Source: Daedaleopsis sinensis (taxonomy: Eukaryota > Basidiomycota > Agaricomycetes > Polyporales > Polyporaceae). Taken from it: a DNA stretch of 64,000 nucleotides. Positions 23,966 to 33,905 of the stretch are shown piece after piece (positions within the stretch are counted from its first letter, which is position 1; each line of letters opens with the position of its first letter). Location: positions 4,588,001 to 4,652,000 of the forward strand of contig CM066300.1 in the NCBI GenBank assembly GCA_033807695.1. The letters are read 5' to 3'. A model generated the notes under the pieces. It was not told the origin of the DNA and made no database searches. It saw nothing but the letters and a program-made list of their open reading frames with translations. The position numbers and the translations under genes are program-made.

Positions 23966-24703
23966 ATGTTCAGCGCGAAGTTTGTCACGCTCGCCGGCTT
24001 CCTTCTCATTGCCTGCAACGGTGTCAACGCTGGTAAGCTTCCCTCCCCGCGTCCTATGTAGATCGAAAGAAAGCTTACATTGTCGACCTCAGAATTGAAC
24101 CAGCGCGATGCATCCATCGCTGCTACCCTCTGCGCCCCCGACGGTATCGTTGCCGCCACGGACTCCATCTTCGTTGCACCGACGGGAGTCGTCGGCCGCA
24201 TCGGCATTATAGTCAAGCGTGACGACTCTACCGGCGATAGCACGAGTGGCGATACCTCCGGCGGCGACACCACCACTGGGGATGACAGCACCGGCGACGA
24301 CACCACTGGTGACGATAGCACTGGCGACGACACAACCGGAGACGACACAACCGGAGACGATACCGGCGATGACACCGGCGACGACACCGGCGACGATTCT
24401 GGCGATAACACTGGCGACGATACTGGTGATAACACTGGTGACGATACTGGCGATGATACTACCTCTACCGTCACCGTCACCACCAACGTCCCGGGCCCCA
24501 CCGTCGTGGCCTCGACGACGACAACCATCACGCGCCCAGCGTCGACAAGCCGGGTTACAAGCTTCGTGACCACGACGAAGACGTCGACGATCAGGGCGCT
24601 CACAACGTCTACGTTGACTCGCACTCACACTGTATACACCACAGTCGGGGAGACCACAGTCACCGCGAGCGGTCGTCGTCGCTCGCTCCCCACCTTCGCT
24701 TGA
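23966..24703 (+). CDS. Secreted Ser/Thr-rich protein with acidic Asp/Thr/Gly repeat
   Basis: Exons 23966-24032 and 24093-24703 encode 225 residues. Residues 1-22 are a signal peptide (FVTLAGFLLIACNGVNA). A segment of about 45 residues follows, then KRDDST marks a possible Kex2-like cleavage site. Next comes a highly repetitive stretch at about 24225-24462 built from GDDTT, GDDST and GDDTG units, strongly acidic, followed by a Thr/Val-rich region like that of the divergent neighbour and a C-terminal RRR cluster. Acidic repeats of this kind might bind cations or act as an O-glycosylated spacer; that is inference. The 67-nt first exon with a phase 1 intron matches the gene at 22561-22961. Confidence 0.78.
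24225..24462 (+). repeat. Coding minisatellite of GACGAC-containing 12-15 bp units
   Basis: Irregular tandem units of 12 and 15 bp encode GDD(T/S)T and GDDTG within the secreted protein above. Unit number is likely to vary between strains because the copies at about 24330-24450 are nearly identical. Confidence 0.7.
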
Positions 24704-25669
24704 GTGCGCCCAGACGTTGATACTAGCATAGCATTTTTTGTCATTCCGAGACTCATCACAACTCGCAATTGCATCCATTGTCTACCATCCTGCGCACCAC
24801 GTTGTTCCGTATGTCTATAATGACGACCTTATGTGAATGCCATTTCACTTAATAATTCAACAACAACAACACACCTTATTTCTTTTGTGTTCTACTCTAT
24901 TCGAATGCCCGAAAGTCAACTCTTGGTAATCCCAAGTATGTCTTAGGCCCACCGAGCGATTCCCGTCCGCAATCAATTCAGTCGGCGCGGTGGTTTTACA
25001 AGCCAACACGCACCTAGTACCATTGTCCCCATCACATTCACTATGTGGTTCCGTGTCAAGCCCAGTAGTCCGCTGATTTCTGTGGGGCTGGGCATGTTGT
25101 TGCGACTGTATATCAACCACCACCGAATCACTGAGCACCAGGTACAGTGTAGCACCAATATGAAGGTGAGTCGCTGGACAGAAGAGTCGTTGTGGGTAGC
25201 AGCGACACAGGGTTGATACGGCGGCCGAGCCCAGTCAGGACTGGGTTATGGTGTGCGGTCGTCGAAGGTGCGGACTTGGACGGGGGCAGTCTGTATGAAG
25301 GTACTTAGTACTTAGTCAGCCGGCTCGGAAGGTGCCGCCAGGCGGCAAACGGGCCGGCGCTGTAATCTCGCGAATACTCAACGCTTGAGGATGACCTGGT
25401 CATTTGGCTTTCGCCTGTTGTGTGCTACCGGCCTTACAATCCGCGCCTTGCGTCTCACTCACATGCTCATCATGGACGACAATATAGATAGTTCTCGCTC
25501 AGCTGACATCTGGTCGTGCGCCCGTGGTACTAGCGCGGTAGGTCAACTTCAAAAGGGTCGTTCCTTGACTACTAGCACTCGCACGACGCGTCCCTGGATA
25601 TACGCTCAGCATCTACAAAGTCTTCTTTATACTCTGTGAGCTGAATATTTCCTCAGGCTCCTCTTCAAC
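24704..25669. other. Intergenic region between a secreted protein and the GH28 gene
   Basis: No gene seen. An AACAAC run lies near 24858-24871. A TATA-like TTTATAC near 25626-25632 lies about 40 nt upstream of the GH28 ATG. Confidence 0.5.
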
Positions 25670-28096
25670 ATGGCTTCCCGTGTCTTTGGCTTCCTACTGC
25701 TTCTAGTCTCGCTGTCACCTGTCATCGCGTGGTCGACATTCGTTGTACCCCACACCGACGGCCAGGACGATGTCCCTTCCCTGACCGCCGCTCTCGCTAC
25801 TGGAAACTACTCAAACAACGCGACCATTCTTTTCCAAAATGGTGTCCACTACAACATTTTCTCCGCTATCAAGTTCCCGCTCTTCAATAACGTGGAGGTG
25901 CGGATCGAAGGCAACCTGAGCTACCCAGCAGATATCGCAACTGTACAGAGTGAGTGCTTTGCTGTCCCCCTTTTCGCACATCTCACCGCAAATTTATCTA
26001 TGCAGGTGCTGTCGGTTCGTCGGTGAGTGCCATGGATCTGCACATTGAAGAGCGCGAAGCTCACCGTCGTATGTCGTAGGGATTCTTGGGATCTTGGTGA
26101 GAACTCAAGAGCAAAATGACTTCGAGTGTAGTCAGTACTAGTGTCACTCATCTAATTTCAGGTTCACCTTTAATGGAGGAAATAACGTGACACTGCGCGG
26201 CTCGACTGACCCTGACTGGGGTTGGGTCGACGCGCACGGACAAGCCGTATGTACTTAATTCTCTCCGACAGGCCATTGCCACGTCATCGCTCAGTATGCT
26301 TGTAGTGGTGGGATGCCGTACAGCAGACCAATCGCCCTCACGGATGGGCATTCAACGGCATCAACAATGGTGTCATACACGATATGAAACTATGGAAGGT
26401 ACGTCGTCTAGTCGAGACTTTCAGGTACTATAATCGTCGTTGAGCTATCGCGTAGCCGATCGCTTGGAGCTTCTCTACCAGTGGCGCAAAGAACTTGCAC
26501 GCTTTCAACAACAAGATCGTCGCTGTTTCGGACACCGGTGTGAGCATCATTCGACTGTTCTCGTCTTTGAGACAAGCTAATGGAGAACTGCGCTAGTCCT
26601 TCCCATTCAACACGTGAGTTACAGTGTCAATTATCTCGAATCTTACTACTAGGTGTGACTGATAGAGAAACCTATTCATCCGTAGGGACGGTATGTCTGC
26701 TCACTGTATATTCGTTGACTTGTGTGGACACTGACACGCCTGCCAATAGGATTCTCTGCTGGTGGCACGGACTTACTATTCGAGAATAATCACGTTCAGA
26801 ATGGTGACGACTGTCTGACGGTTGGAAACGGCGCTAAGAATATACACTTCAGGTGCGTTGTTGCTAATGCATTGTTCGAGTATGCTCACCTCGATGCAAA
26901 ATATAGGGATAGCTATTGTGAGGGCGGACACGGTCTCTCCATCGGCTCCCTAGGAAAGGGTGGGCAGGTGGCAGATGTTCAGAACGTGCTGTAAGTGATG
27001 CATCTACAGCCGCTTCCGTCCGTTCCTCATAGTGACTACCCTTATGACTATAGCATCGAAAACGTCGTCATGGTATGTGAATATGACGCGCCTTCTGGCG
27101 CATGTTGCTGACAGACGGTGTAGAATAACAGCTTGTATGGGGCTCGCTTCAAGAGCTGGACTGGCGGTAATGGATTGGCCCGAAAGTGAGCATCCTGTAA
27201 CATTGTTAACGACAATTGCCCAACCTCTTCTCAGCGTGACATGGAAAAACATCACGTTCTCCAACGTTCCATTCCCGGTACGTATAGCCTCTATTTGCCC
27301 CTTAAACCTCATCGTCTCACACACCCGTCTAGATCTACGTCACTCAGAAGTGAGTCTACTCTTAATCTGCTTGCATCGACGCTGTTGGAGCCGGGTACTG
27401 ACATCATCCACCAAGCTACTGGGACCAGGGCGTAAGTGCGATATACCCTCGTCCACGGCACATCGACTGATTGCTCCACATAGGTTGGTCCCCGCCCGAA
27501 CTCGACGAGCACGAACAATACCAAGATTCAAGACTTCCGCTTTGAGAACTTCGCCGGCACGATCTTGGAGTGAGCCCGGTAGCGTACTTCAGTGCACTGA
27601 TTTCCTTACCCTTGATCACATTACAGCACGCCTGGATATGTCGAAGGCTCCTGTGTGAGCGACCCGTGCTGGTAAGGTCACATCATTACTGTATGTGTTC
27701 CCCGAACGCTCAGGTTTCCCTGTGGTACATAGGTACGCCGTGGCCAACGCAACAGGCAAGGAAGTCATTATCTTTGACTTGTACCCGAACACTGGTACGT
27801 CGCGCTCAGTGCCCGTCTGGGCCTGCCCTTGTGCTGACGGATGTCGGCTCGTTTTCACTCGCCTTGTCGGGATTTTCAGCTACGAACATCGTCGCGAAGG
27901 ATATCGTCGCAACAACCTTGACGCACTCGCCCGTCCGCGTTATGTGCGACCCTACGACCGTACGCTCTCTCTCCGCGTAAAATATAGTTCGTGGACGATC
28001 GCTGACTTTGTCTGCTTGTGGCCATAGATCACGTCAGACGTTGGTTTCAGGTGCTGGGACGGACTCTTCATGCCCACCTTAGCAGGACTGCTCTAG
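25670..28096 (+). CDS. GH28 polygalacturonase-type pectinase, 20 exons
   Basis: My model has exons 25670-25949, 26006-26022, 26080-26096, 26162-26246, 26306-26398, 26456-26539, 26597-26613, 26686-26690, 26750-26852, 26907-26990, 27054-27072, 27124-27185, 27235-27277, 27333-27349, 27416-27431, 27484-27569, 27627-27671, 27733-27794, 27880-27959 and 28028-28096, encoding 427 residues in one frame. Residues 1-20 are a signal peptide. The right-handed beta-helix fold of GH28 is shown by FNTDGF (first catalytic Asp), QNGDDC (paired catalytic Asp), GGHGLSIGS (catalytic His) and ARFKSW (substrate-binding Arg/Lys). The last two thirds contain several N-glycosylation sequons and late cysteines (GSCVSDPCW and MCD...RCWD) likely to form disulfides. 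The product should hydrolyse polygalacturonate outside the cell; an exo-acting enzyme fits its resemblance to basidiomycete exo-polygalacturonases, but this is not proven. Exon 8 is only 5 nt. The gene is convergent with R1, 300 bp downstream. Confidence 0.9.
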
Positions 28097-28399
28097 GTCT
28101 CTAAGTGCACAATGCGCTACTTCCGAGCCCCGACCGTCGCACATATGCTCGCAAGTGCACATTGACTTCGATAGCGAATAGTGATGACACGGCGCGAGAG
28201 TGTACAGCTATTTTGAAGCCAGGATATCCTAACGATACAACCACGTCTGCATCATATCGCATCCGAGCGCAGCCATCTAGCGAGCTCGAGTCCCAAGGTG
28301 GGCACTTCCTCCATGCAGCAATGACGAGACCAGCTATCTCTCTCAGCTGTGCCACTTCGGGTATAATAAGAGATGCATCCCCTCCGACATCTCTACGCT
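28097..28399. other. Convergent spacer between GH28 and R1
   Basis: About 300 bp. On the minus strand near 28290-28352 a short stretch reads EVAQLREIAG followed by CPPWD, resembling the coiled-coil/PPxY ends of other array members but in a frame not joined to R1. It may be the decayed original end of R1. Confidence 0.3.
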
Positions 28400-30019
28400 C
28401 TATGAGGGTCGGGGAAGCGGTCTCGTGCGCACCATTCGGGGCACCTCCGGGTCCGTCCGCTCACGGACCTGAGTCGCCCCTCGCTCCCCGGGACCGCTCC
28501 TATCACCCTGCCTGTCCGAGCCCTTGCGCACCACATCGCGAGGAGGCTGCGGCAGGGGCCGCGGCTTCGGCTTCGGCTTCGCGAGCACGGCGTCCGGGCT
28601 CATATTGAGGACGGTGTCGAGGAAGGACGTGCGCTCCCGGGGCCGCCACGAGCTGCGCGAGAGCACGCGCGAGGAGGCGGCGGCGGTCCCCATGTCTGAG
28701 TTGACCGATTCTGTGTAGCGGAAGGAGGACACCGTGACGTCCGAGAGCGCGAGCGAGAGGTGTGGGTTCGGGGTGTCGGGGCTGGCTGACTTTCTTGGGG
28801 AGTCCGACTCGGGCCCACCTGAGACAGGCTGCCTCCCGATCGCGAGCACGTCTCCGCCTTCGCCGCCTCCTCTGCCTTCGCGTTCGACGTGGTCCATCAC
28901 CATGGTCGCGTCGGAGGACGCGAACGCGGTGGAGTAGGAGAGGTGTGGGAAGCCAGGCCGCATCTCGGCTGGGCGAGCTTCGAGCCCGGAGGACCTGCGA
29001 CGTCGTGAACGGCGTAGGATGCAGTATACGGTGATGGAGAGAAGTGAGACGATGGCTACCCCTCCTACAGCAGCGCCGGCGATAATCCCGAGATGAGACG
29101 GAATGACAGATGCTCCGGAGTCAGGAGCAGAGGTGCTTGTGCCGGTGTGGCTGCTTGAGGTCACGGTGGTTGCGAGGTCGCTGTCAGAGGTGGCAGCCTG
29201 AGTGATGGTCGTCGTCCCACCAATCGTAGAGGAGATGAGGCTCGGGGATGTCGGAGACCATACTGATGAACTCGAAGAGGAGCTGGACGATATGATAGAG
29301 ATTGAAACCGATTTCGGTATTGGGGATGTAGTGGAACTGATGATTTGAATGGGGGAAGTGGTAATAGTGCTCAACGTGCTTGAGCTTTCCGGAAGAGACG
29401 TGGTGGAGATCGACGTGTTCGATGGAATGGGAGGAGCTGACACAGGCAAGAATGTGTAGCGCACAAAGTCGAAGAGAACGAGTGACTCCACGCCTGGCGG
29501 GGGCTGGATAATGAGGGTATGATTAACGTTTTCGAGGCCGACCGATCTGTGGACTAGGACGTCGTATTGGATGAAATCCGACTCGGAATCAGAGCTGCTA
29601 TAAGTCCCGACCTGTTCACCGTCGAGTGTGAATTCGAGCTCGGTCGAAACGAGGAAGTCTTGAATGACGTTGTACACGTACACCTCTGTCCCCTTGAAGC
29701 GAACCTCGATGTAGGGGCGCACACGATCCCCGGAAAGCTGTAGAAGTTCGTGCCAGGTTCCTCCGTTCGTCCACAATGGGTCCAGGACGGCCAAGCAGTT
29801 GTTGCATTCTGAGCCCTGAAGCCACAGTGAGGAGGGGGAGTATGTCACGGTAGCGCCTGTATTCCCGCTGTCGCCGTCTTCGTCATCGAGGACGTACGTG
29901 GTTTGGGATAATGCTCCGGCCCCCAATGACAGTGCGACCACGATTGCGTAGACATTATAGCGCGATGGGTATATGAATCTCGCGAGGGTTTTACGCGATC
30001 TCCGATTCGAGTTCGGCAT
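28400..30019 (-). CDS. Array member R1: lectin-like ectodomain, single-pass membrane protein
   Basis: One coding exon, 539 residues. The start is supported by a likely 5'-UTR intron (30022-30086) whose acceptor lies 2 nt before the ATG. A basic 20-residue n-region precedes a hydrophobic signal core (23-38). The ectodomain runs about 42-192, with the cysteine pair at 72 and 75, GTWHE at about 87-91, the FKGTEVYVYNV strand at 108-118 and LVLFDFVRYTF at its end. A Ser/Thr/Pro stalk (about 195-308) has an uninterrupted serine run near 243-252. The membrane helix is at about 309-335, followed by RRSRRRR. The tail is unusual in the family: instead of a coiled coil and PPxY it is Pro/Arg/Lys-rich, with a KPKPKP run, LPQPP and a final RPLPRPS, which could be SH3-type ligands. 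R1 belongs to the VDD-type subgroup with R2, R4 and R6, lacking the NRTIDD start. Function unknown; plasma-membrane sensing or adhesion is inferred. Confidence 0.8.
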   Translation of the reverse strand: MPNSNRRSRKTLARFIYPSRYNVYAIVVALSLGAGALSQTTYVLDDEDGDSGNTGATVTYSPSSLWLQGSECNNCLAVLDPLWTNGGTWHELLQLSGDRVRPYIEVRFKGTEVYVYNVIQDFLVSTELEFTLDGEQVGTYSSSDSESDFIQYDVLVHRSVGLENVNHTLIIQPPPGVESLVLFDFVRYTFLPVSAPPIPSNTSISTTSLPESSSTLSTITTSPIQIISSTTSPIPKSVSISIISSSSSSSSSVWSPTSPSLISSTIGGTTTITQAATSDSDLATTVTSSSHTGTSTSAPDSGASVIPSHLGIIAGAAVGGVAIVSLLSITVYCILRRSRRRRSSGLEARPAEMRPGFPHLSYSTAFASSDATMVMDHVEREGRGGGEGGDVLAIGRQPVSGGPESDSPRKSASPDTPNPHLSLALSDVTVSSFRYTESVNSDMGTAAASSRVLSRSSWRPRERTSFLDTVLNMSPDAVLAKPKPKPRPLPQPPRDVVRKGSDRQGDRSGPGERGATQVRERTDPEVPRMVRTRPLPRPS

Positions 30020-30021
30020 GC

Positions 30022-30086
30022 CTGCAATGTTTGAAGATCAGCACACGTCGACGTGCACAATATATCACGTAGAGAATGCACGCTCA
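30022..30086 (-). other. Probable 5'-UTR intron of R1
   Basis: GTGAGC donor at the upper end and a TTGCAG acceptor 2 nt before the R1 start codon. It leaves no coding sequence in the upstream exon that I can join. Similar leader introns seem present before R2 (about 32574-32678), R4 and R11, so a spliced leader may be a shared trait. Confidence 0.45.
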
Positions 30087-30877
30087 CCAAGCGATATCGT
30101 TAGCACAGCAGGCCCGGGGTGGGTGGAGAGGCCAAGGAGAGGTCATGGCATGGCTCTGCCATTTGAGACGTGCGAGCCATCTAGTAGCCGCCAACAAGTT
30201 CCCTTGAATACGCTGTTCGATGTCCGATGCGAAGATGAGATGGAAGACATGTACAATACGATACGTCTACCAGTCGTCATTGGTGCCTGGTCGCTCGGGA
30301 ACACTGGGTGAAATTGTGAGTGCTCTGCTTATATCGTGTATGGGATGAAGGAGAAAAGATATTGTATAGAATAAGTAAGCGACCAAGCATCGAGGGAACG
30401 AAAGATAAAAGCTGAACTGACGATTTTAACCTTGACTATAGAATGTCAGCAGTGCAAGAGGAACAAGTTGATGTGAGCCCAAATATAAACGAACAATATC
30501 CGTACGGGGCAGAGAATTGAACAGGCTGCGGAAAGTGTCTCGAGCGAGCATGGAATGATACCGACGCGGATTGGAACGTGTACTAGTATTGACCATCCGA
30601 CGTGACTGGTAGATGCCACCAGGGAGATCACGCGAGACGAGGATGGATATGTGTGTCGAGATACGTTATGCCGCGTTGTTTGACAGATCCTTCCCAGCGC
30701 CCATCTGCGAAGCACAGGCTTCGCAGTACGATATCCAAGGAAAGCCAGATATAACTGATGCAGTCGCACACGCAACTGAACAGGAGTTGAGGCGATGAGC
30801 AGGCTTGAAGGGCACTAGAGGAACGCATCGCTACTCACAACAGTAACCATCCTTGACATCTCCGCGTCCGGGTCCAT
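30087..30877. other. Intergenic spacer R1-R2
   Basis: No gene recognised. The minus-strand frame 30446-30775 has no family motif. The spacer should hold the R1 promoter and R2 terminator, but no clear signal stands out. Confidence 0.45.
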
Positions 30878-32572
30878 CTACGCCCCATGCGCTCTCTGCT
30901 GCTCCTGCTCCAGTGTTCGTGCGTATGCCCACGTCTTCTCCTCGAACTCAGGCTCCGCCTCCACCGCCCGCTCCTGCGCCGGGGGCTGATCGTACTGCGG
31001 AGGCGGAGTACTCAAGTTTTGCTCCCGCAACCTCACGATCTCCTCCTGGAGGGCGGCAATGAGGTCCGACGCGGGCTCCCCTGGTCCCGGCTGCCCCGCC
31101 ACGCTCGTCTCCCAGGAAACAGTGGGAGGCCCATTCGACTCGGTCTCGCGCGGAGGCATCCGTGGTAGCCGGCGGCTCGGATCAGAACTTGCTGGTGCGA
31201 ACTGTGGGACTGGCAGGGGCGGGGTGGGGCTGCCATACATGTCATGCATCTGCATCCCTGTCACCGTACTCTGGCGGGAGCTGCGCGGAAGGAAGGCAGA
31301 AGAGGGAGCGGCTGTCTCCAGGTCGACGGAGTCCTGGTATCGGTATTGCCAGATGGCAGAGTCGGCGGCATTCGAGACGACGCGCGGGGTGGTCGTGCTG
31401 TCTGAGTCCGAGTATGACAGGCCGGAGGAAGTGCACGCGTGCGACAGGCCCGTGGTGTGGCTCAGGCGCGAGTGGTCCTCGTTTCCGATGAGAAGGACGC
31501 TCTCAGAGGCTGAGGCTGGGAAGGAGGGCATGACGGGGATGTGCCGATTGTCGTTATAGTCGTTTCCGGGCCCGACCGAGTCCGAGTCGCCTGGTTTCTC
31601 TTTGCGCAGATGAGATACTGACGAATTCCGCGCGCGGTTGCGCAGCAGGATGACGGATATGACGAGGAAGATGAGCGTTCCGACTCCACCAGCCGTTGCC
31701 CCGGCTATGAGACCGACAGGGATAGTAGCAGCTTGAGAAGTGGGGGCGCTTGACGAAGCGGGCGGTACGGTCTGGGATGAAGAGCTTGCCTGTCGTCCTG
31801 AGGGAGGCATGGTACTTAAAGAAGTGACGAGAATAGTGGTCAAAGTATCTGTACCCGGTGGGCTCGAAGTTGTGGAGGACAGACTTGACGTGTGTGAGAT
31901 ACTGGATGTAGAGATAAATGGGGTTGGTGCTGCAGAGGACGATGTCCCTGATGATGACGAGGAGGTTGTCGATCTCGATGAAGAGGTTGTGGAAGAGGTT
32001 GTAGATGAGGTTATAGACGAGGTTGTCGTGATTGCCGGGGGCGCTGGATCCTCCTGCGTCACCTGCAAGTAGTCAAAGAGGATGAACGAATCCACGCCAG
32101 GAAGGGCCTGCACCCGTAGAATGTGTTCTCCATTCGGTAAACCACTGGTGGAGTATACGCGGACGTTGTATACGAAGGGGGCACCGTTCGTGTCTGGACT
32201 ATGTGAAAACCCGTTGCCATCCTCCTGGTCATCGAGGAAGAACTGCAGGTTCGTGTCGGTAGGCTGACCAGTAACTAGCTGGTTGGAGATGATGTTGAAC
32301 ACCGCTATCCCTGTCCCTGTGAACCGATACTCGAAGGAATGAGGAGGGGCGCCATCTGAAAGGCTTGTGGTATCGCGCCAAGTCCCTCCATGAGCTTGAG
32401 ACCCATCCGGACGTATAGTGCAAGCGCTACAGTCTTCTCCCTGATTCCATCCGTCTGAGGGGGCATAGCTGATGTTCTGGTCGGTGTCGTCGACTATGAT
32501 GGAAACGGCTGCACCAAATGGTGGTACGAAGAGGAACGTGAGGCCATAGAGCAGTATGGACAAAGAGTTCAT
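30878..32572 (-). CDS. Array member R2: lectin-like ectodomain, single-pass membrane protein with PPxY tail
   Basis: One coding exon, 564 residues. Signal peptide 1-22. The ectodomain (about 24-173) has the CSAC pair at 48 and 51, GTWRDTT, FTGTGIAVFNII at 84-95 and a closing FILFDYLQVT. The stalk (about 178-284) is nearly pure Ser/Thr. Membrane helix at about 285-310 (small-residue GLIAGATAGG entry), then RNRAR. The tail of about 250 residues ends with a short heptad segment (LQEEIVRLRE), PPPQY at about 523-527, and then some 37 more acidic residues, so the PY motif is internal, not terminal. Its closest relative in the window is R4, which shares TGTGI in place of TGTAV, IPVGL/IPIGL at the helix start and the extension past PPQY. 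The pair likely arose by duplication. Confidence 0.85.
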   Translation of the reverse strand: MNSLSILLYGLTFLFVPPFGAAVSIIVDDTDQNISYAPSDGWNQGEDCSACTIRPDGSQAHGGTWRDTTSLSDGAPPHSFEYRFTGTGIAVFNIISNQLVTGQPTDTNLQFFLDDQEDGNGFSHSPDTNGAPFVYNVRVYSTSGLPNGEHILRVQALPGVDSFILFDYLQVTQEDPAPPAITTTSSITSSTTSSTTSSSRSTTSSSSSGTSSSAAPTPFISTSSISHTSSLSSTTSSPPGTDTLTTILVTSLSTMPPSGRQASSSSQTVPPASSSAPTSQAATIPVGLIAGATAGGVGTLIFLVISVILLRNRARNSSVSHLRKEKPGDSDSVGPGNDYNDNRHIPVMPSFPASASESVLLIGNEDHSRLSHTTGLSHACTSSGLSYSDSDSTTTPRVVSNAADSAIWQYRYQDSVDLETAAPSSAFLPRSSRQSTVTGMQMHDMYGSPTPPLPVPQFAPASSDPSRRLPRMPPRETESNGPPTVSWETSVAGQPGPGEPASDLIAALQEEIVRLREQNLSTPPPQYDQPPAQERAVEAEPEFEEKTWAYARTLEQEQQRAHGA

Positions 32573-33905
32573 ACTCGCAGCCGGTGAGGATGCGGTAGAG
32601 AATGGAAGGAGATGGGTGAGGAGGACGAAAGAGAAAACAGTAAGGACAGTGAGAGAAAGAGGATGGTAGGGAACTCACGAAGATGGGAGGCAAATCGAAC
32701 ACCCTTCTGGTCTCCCGTGTTCATGATTGAGTTCTGTCATGCACGTCCAAGATCCTATATATTTTAGATTGATGACGGATGATCAGTGTTCGGGGAGCCA
32801 AGTTGTTCATCGCGCCCATAATATGTCCAGACAGGCCCGGTCGGGGCTGCCAGATACCTTTTCATATCAATTGGAGAACCCGACTAGCAGCATCACCTCA
32901 TCCCCTCACAAGCTCTCACCTCAGCGCACAGAAATAGAAGGTATTCGAGGGACATCTGGACACGCTCGAGCACATGGAGATCATGGTTCGGACGAAGACG
33001 AGCTGGCAGTTGTTCCCACCCGGGCGGCCGCGCGGCGATTAAATGTGGCGGTGTCAGCGCCAACTCTTTCGAAGTAGGTAAAACCTCTCCCGTCATCAAG
33101 TACTGTGTCTATGCACGGTCTTCCCGGAACGCGACTGCGTACCACGGTCGAGGAATATGCACGATGTAGCAGCAGGTTCTTACAGTGAGTACTCGCGAGG
33201 ACTGCTACTCTGTCTGACTTCCGATCCCACTGACAGGAGACGCATTGAGCGAACTCGTACCGGCCCGTAAGTACGATAATCATACGAATGGATGGAAAGC
33301 AAATGCTGCTTCCGCGCTGTACAGCTGTAATGACCATGTTCGCTCCGGACAGATCTTTTCTGGTCATGGCGGGACCGAAGAGCGCTTAATCGCCGACTCG
33401 CTTGACGCGATCACGAGCGCGTGTAACCGAGCTCGAAAAGATTTGTCTCCTGTAGTCTCTGGAGCCTACTTTTCCGTGAACATCAGGCAGGTGGAATTCA
33501 ATATAAGCACCCGCAGTATGTTGTCTTAACGAACAACTCCCCTTCCCGGTCGAGTTCTCCGCAACTTCCGTAGATCCCAAGCTACGCGTGTCAACACGCT
33601 CCGAACCTAACGCGTCGAGACCGCCAGGTGCTGGCCGAGAACGACGCGTCGTCGACCCTCGACGTTGAACGTTAAATAGGGACGTCATGAACACCCTACA
33701 GTACTGCACGTTATTCAAAATCACTTCCGAGTCTATGTCAGAAACTCGAACTGGAAGATCACACCTCCATAATCCTAGAATAAGTGGGTATCAACGAGGT
33801 ACGTCAAATTCTACCAGTCCCCGGTTCAGAAGCTCACGTGTAGATGATGGAATTGGCTGCACGATCGAGCATAAGTACAGAACCTATCTGGATGGAATGC
33901 GATCC
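32573..33905. other. Spacer R2-R3
   Basis: Holds a putative 5'-UTR intron of R2 (donor GTGAGT at about 32678, acceptor one base before the ATG) and a TATATA at 32756-32761 on the minus strand that fits the R2 promoter. From 33.1 to 33.8 kb I recognise nothing. Confidence 0.45.

Noticed and set aside
22570..24690. CRISPR-like or mobile-element reading of the short repeats (24.2, 48.3, 52.9 kb)
   Set aside because: The repeats are coding minisatellites in frame with their proteins, without spacers, terminal inverted repeats or target-site duplications; CRISPR arrays are not expected in a fungal nuclear genome.
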